Assembly: GCA_026708115.1 (NCBI GenBank) | Contig: JAPOVL010000048.1 | Span: 1-64,000 of the forward strand | Direction of reading: 5' to 3' | Source of the DNA: Chloroflexota bacterium | Lineage (GTDB): Bacteria > Chloroflexota > Anaerolineae > Aggregatilineales > Phototrophicaceae | DNA length: 64,000 nt | Made by a program: the position numbers and the translations under genes | Part shown: piece by piece, positions 62,510 to 64,000 of the stretch | How the letters are laid out: each line of letters starts with the position of its first letter | Position numbering within the stretch: position 1 is the first letter of the stretch | The notes under the pieces: generated by a model | The model's input: only the letters and a program-made list of their open reading frames with translations | Databases searched by the model: none | Told to the model about the DNA's origin: nothing

Positions 62510-63430
62510 CTACTTTACCGAGCCAAGTGTCATGCCTTTTACGAAGTGCTTCTGCACGAAGGGATAAAGTAGCATGACAGGGACGCTGGCTACGACAATC
62601 AGCGAATACTTGAGCAGTTCGCGCAAGCCCTCGCGCGCGACCAGATCTTCGATATCAATCAGCATCGACGCGTCTATTGTGTTTTGAATCAAAATCTCGC
62701 GAAGGACCAGCTGCAGGGGAAAGAGGTCTTGGTCTTTCAGGTAAATCAGCGCCTGAAAATAGGTGTTCCAATGCGTGTTCACGGCGTAGAACAAAGCCAG
62801 TACGGCGATAATCGGGCGGGCCAAAGGCACGACAATGCTGCGGAAGATGCGGAAGTCGTTGGCGCCGTCGATGCGCGCCGCTTCGTATAACTCGGGCGGG
62901 ATGGTCGTGCGGAAGAAGGTGATTGCGATCAGCAAGTTGAAAGGACCGATGCCTGTCGGCAAGATCATCGCCCAGCGCGTATTGAGCAAGCCCAGATCGC
63001 GCACCACCATATAGGTCGGTATCAAGCCGCCGCTGAAGAGCATAGTGAAAATGAAAGCGATGATGATGACGCGTCGCCCAACCAAGTCCTGCCGGGAGAG
63101 CGGGTAGGCTGCGATGATGGTCATGACCACATTAAAGATGGTGCCAAAAAAGGTATAGAAGAGCGAATTGGCGAATCCGTTCCAGACCTTTTTGTGCTCG
63201 AAGATGGTTTCGTATCCCAGCAGGCTGAAATCGACGGGCCACAAGGTAACCTTGCCGGCGATCACAGCGTCCGCTGAACTGAAAGAGGCGGCGACGATAA
63301 AAATCAAAGGCAGCAGAATGATTATAGTAACGATCAGCAAAAATGTGGTGTTGCCCAGCATGAAGACACGGTCGACAGCCGATTCGCCGACTTTGTTGAT
63401 ATGGCTTTCGTAACTTACTATCCCGCGCAT
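62510..63430 (-). CDS. ABC importer permease, LplC/YtcP-like
   Basis: 306 residues; AGGGG lies about 7 bases before ATG 63430. Six membrane helices and the EAA loop YEAARIDGANDFRIFRSIVVP that docks the ATPase. The C terminus FVQKHFVKGMTLGSVK is the signature ending of the LplC/YtcP type. It lies 12 bases after the other permease and 88 before the binding protein gene. The ATPase is probably a shared MsmX-like subunit encoded elsewhere. Confidence 0.9.
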   Translation of the reverse strand: MRGIVSYESHINKVGESAVDRVFMLGNTTFLLIVTIIILLPLIFIVAASFSSADAVIAGKVTLWPVDFSLLGYETIFEHKKVWNGFANSLFYTFFGTIFNVVMTIIAAYPLSRQDLVGRRVIIIAFIFTMLFSGGLIPTYMVVRDLGLLNTRWAMILPTGIGPFNLLIAITFFRTTIPPELYEAARIDGANDFRIFRSIVVPLARPIIAVLALFYAVNTHWNTYFQALIYLKDQDLFPLQLVLREILIQNTIDASMLIDIEDLVAREGLRELLKYSLIVVASVPVMLLYPFVQKHFVKGMTLGSVK

Positions 63431-63442
63431 CTGCTGCCCCTT

Positions 63443-64000
63443 TTACCAGACGCTGTTCCCAGTCGTGCGCCGCGCGGCGTGATTCACCGTTATCAAAAGC
63501 AATAGACCGACAATGCCTTTCAGCAAGCCGATGGCTGTTGAATAGGAAAAATCGAGAATCGGCGATAATAGCCCGACCTTGTAGACGTAGGTGTTGATGA
63601 CCTCAGATACGCCGAGATTCAGCGGGCTCTGCATCAGGTAGACTTTTTCAAAGGCGACTTCCAGCACTCGTCCCGTGGTCAGGACCAGCAGCACCATGGC
63701 CGTCGGCAGCAGCCCAGGGATATCGATGTAGCGGATGCGCTGCAGGCGATTGGCGCCGTCGACCACCGCCGCTTCGTGCAAGGCCGGGTCGACGGTAGAA
63801 AGCACCGCCAGATAGATGATCGCGCCGAAGCCCATTTCTTGCCAGACACCCGACCAGACAAAGATATGACGGAATGCGCCCGGGTCGCCCATCCAATTTG
63901 GCGGCGCTTGCCCGAGCAGATTCGCCAGCGACGCCGTAAAGCCAACGCGCGGATGCAAGAACTGAAAGAGCATGCCGACGATCACCACGGTCGAGATGAA
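63443..64000 (-). CDS. ABC importer permease, LplB-like (5' end beyond window)
   Basis: The frame is open to the window edge, so at least 185 residues are seen and the N terminus is missing. The EAA loop HEAAVVDGANRLQRIRYIDIPGLLP and the following helices are typical of LplB/UgpA permeases; the ending reads AARRTTGNSVW. It pairs with the permease 12 bases downstream to form the membrane channel. Confidence 0.88.
   Translation of the reverse strand, partial: FISTVVIVGMLFQFLHPRVGFTASLANLLGQAPPNWMGDPGAFRHIFVWSGVWQEMGFGAIIYLAVLSTVDPALHEAAVVDGANRLQRIRYIDIPGLLPTAMVLLVLTTGRVLEVAFEKVYLMQSPLNLGVSEVINTYVYKVGLLSPILDFSYSTAIGLLKGIVGLLLLITVNHAARRTTGNSVW

Overview
The window looks like a bacterial chromosome segment, most likely from an uncultured Chloroflexota close to Anaerolineae. 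That placement is inference, with no 16S or marker tree behind it. It rests on a form II-type CoxL protein, an Lpl-type sugar ABC transporter, a MpaB-like oxygenase, secreted bacterial-SH3 proteins with Cys-rich repeats, many GNAT/VOC/DinB singletons, and intergenic hairpins of the GGGCGACC type. About 55 genes are supported, plus one tRNA and one clear pseudogene. There is no prophage, transposase, CRISPR array or rRNA, and I recognise no transcription factor in the 64 kb.

Layout. 1-9.9 kb: repeat-rich intergenic DNA, a secreted LysM protein, an SbcD-type nuclease with a small unknown partner, an ADP-ribosylglycohydrolase-like protein, a GH32 fructosidase preceded by a perfect 18-bp palindrome, then def, a DinB-like protein and a lipoprotein nuclease. 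10-13.8 kb: an ABC exporter, tRNA-Leu(UAA) and small membrane proteins. 14-27 kb: the most distinctive part. Five paralogous genes (one broken) encode secreted proteins made of an SH3 domain, one to three copies of a Cys-rich module and a C-terminal domain with an HEACH (HExxH) motif. Between them lie a secreted clan GH-A-like glycosidase, a class III aminotransferase, an SDR, a polytopic membrane protein and a PIN/Phd toxin-antitoxin pair. 27-34.7 kb: an orphan CoxL, a rhodanese, two tandem membrane-anchored SGNH proteins and a sugar-nucleotide epimerase. 34.8-55 kb: mostly housekeeping and small metabolic genes (MtaD/TrzA amidohydrolase, PdxA, PlsY, Map, RecD2, MurJ, UxuA with a uronate-dehydrogenase-like SDR, a CorC/CNNM protein, Cdd, VOC and DUF1801 proteins, MpaB-like). 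55-64 kb: a minus-strand carbohydrate block with xylulokinase, GH51 arabinofuranosidase, a methyltransferase, a sulfatase and an Lpl-type ABC importer (binding protein and two permeases, the last cut by the window edge).

Together the genes suggest a heterotroph living on plant or algal polysaccharides: arabinose/xylose, uronates, fructans and possibly sulfated sugars. Its cell-surface repertoire is diversified by local duplication. The HEACH paralog array is the best candidate for an undescribed system.
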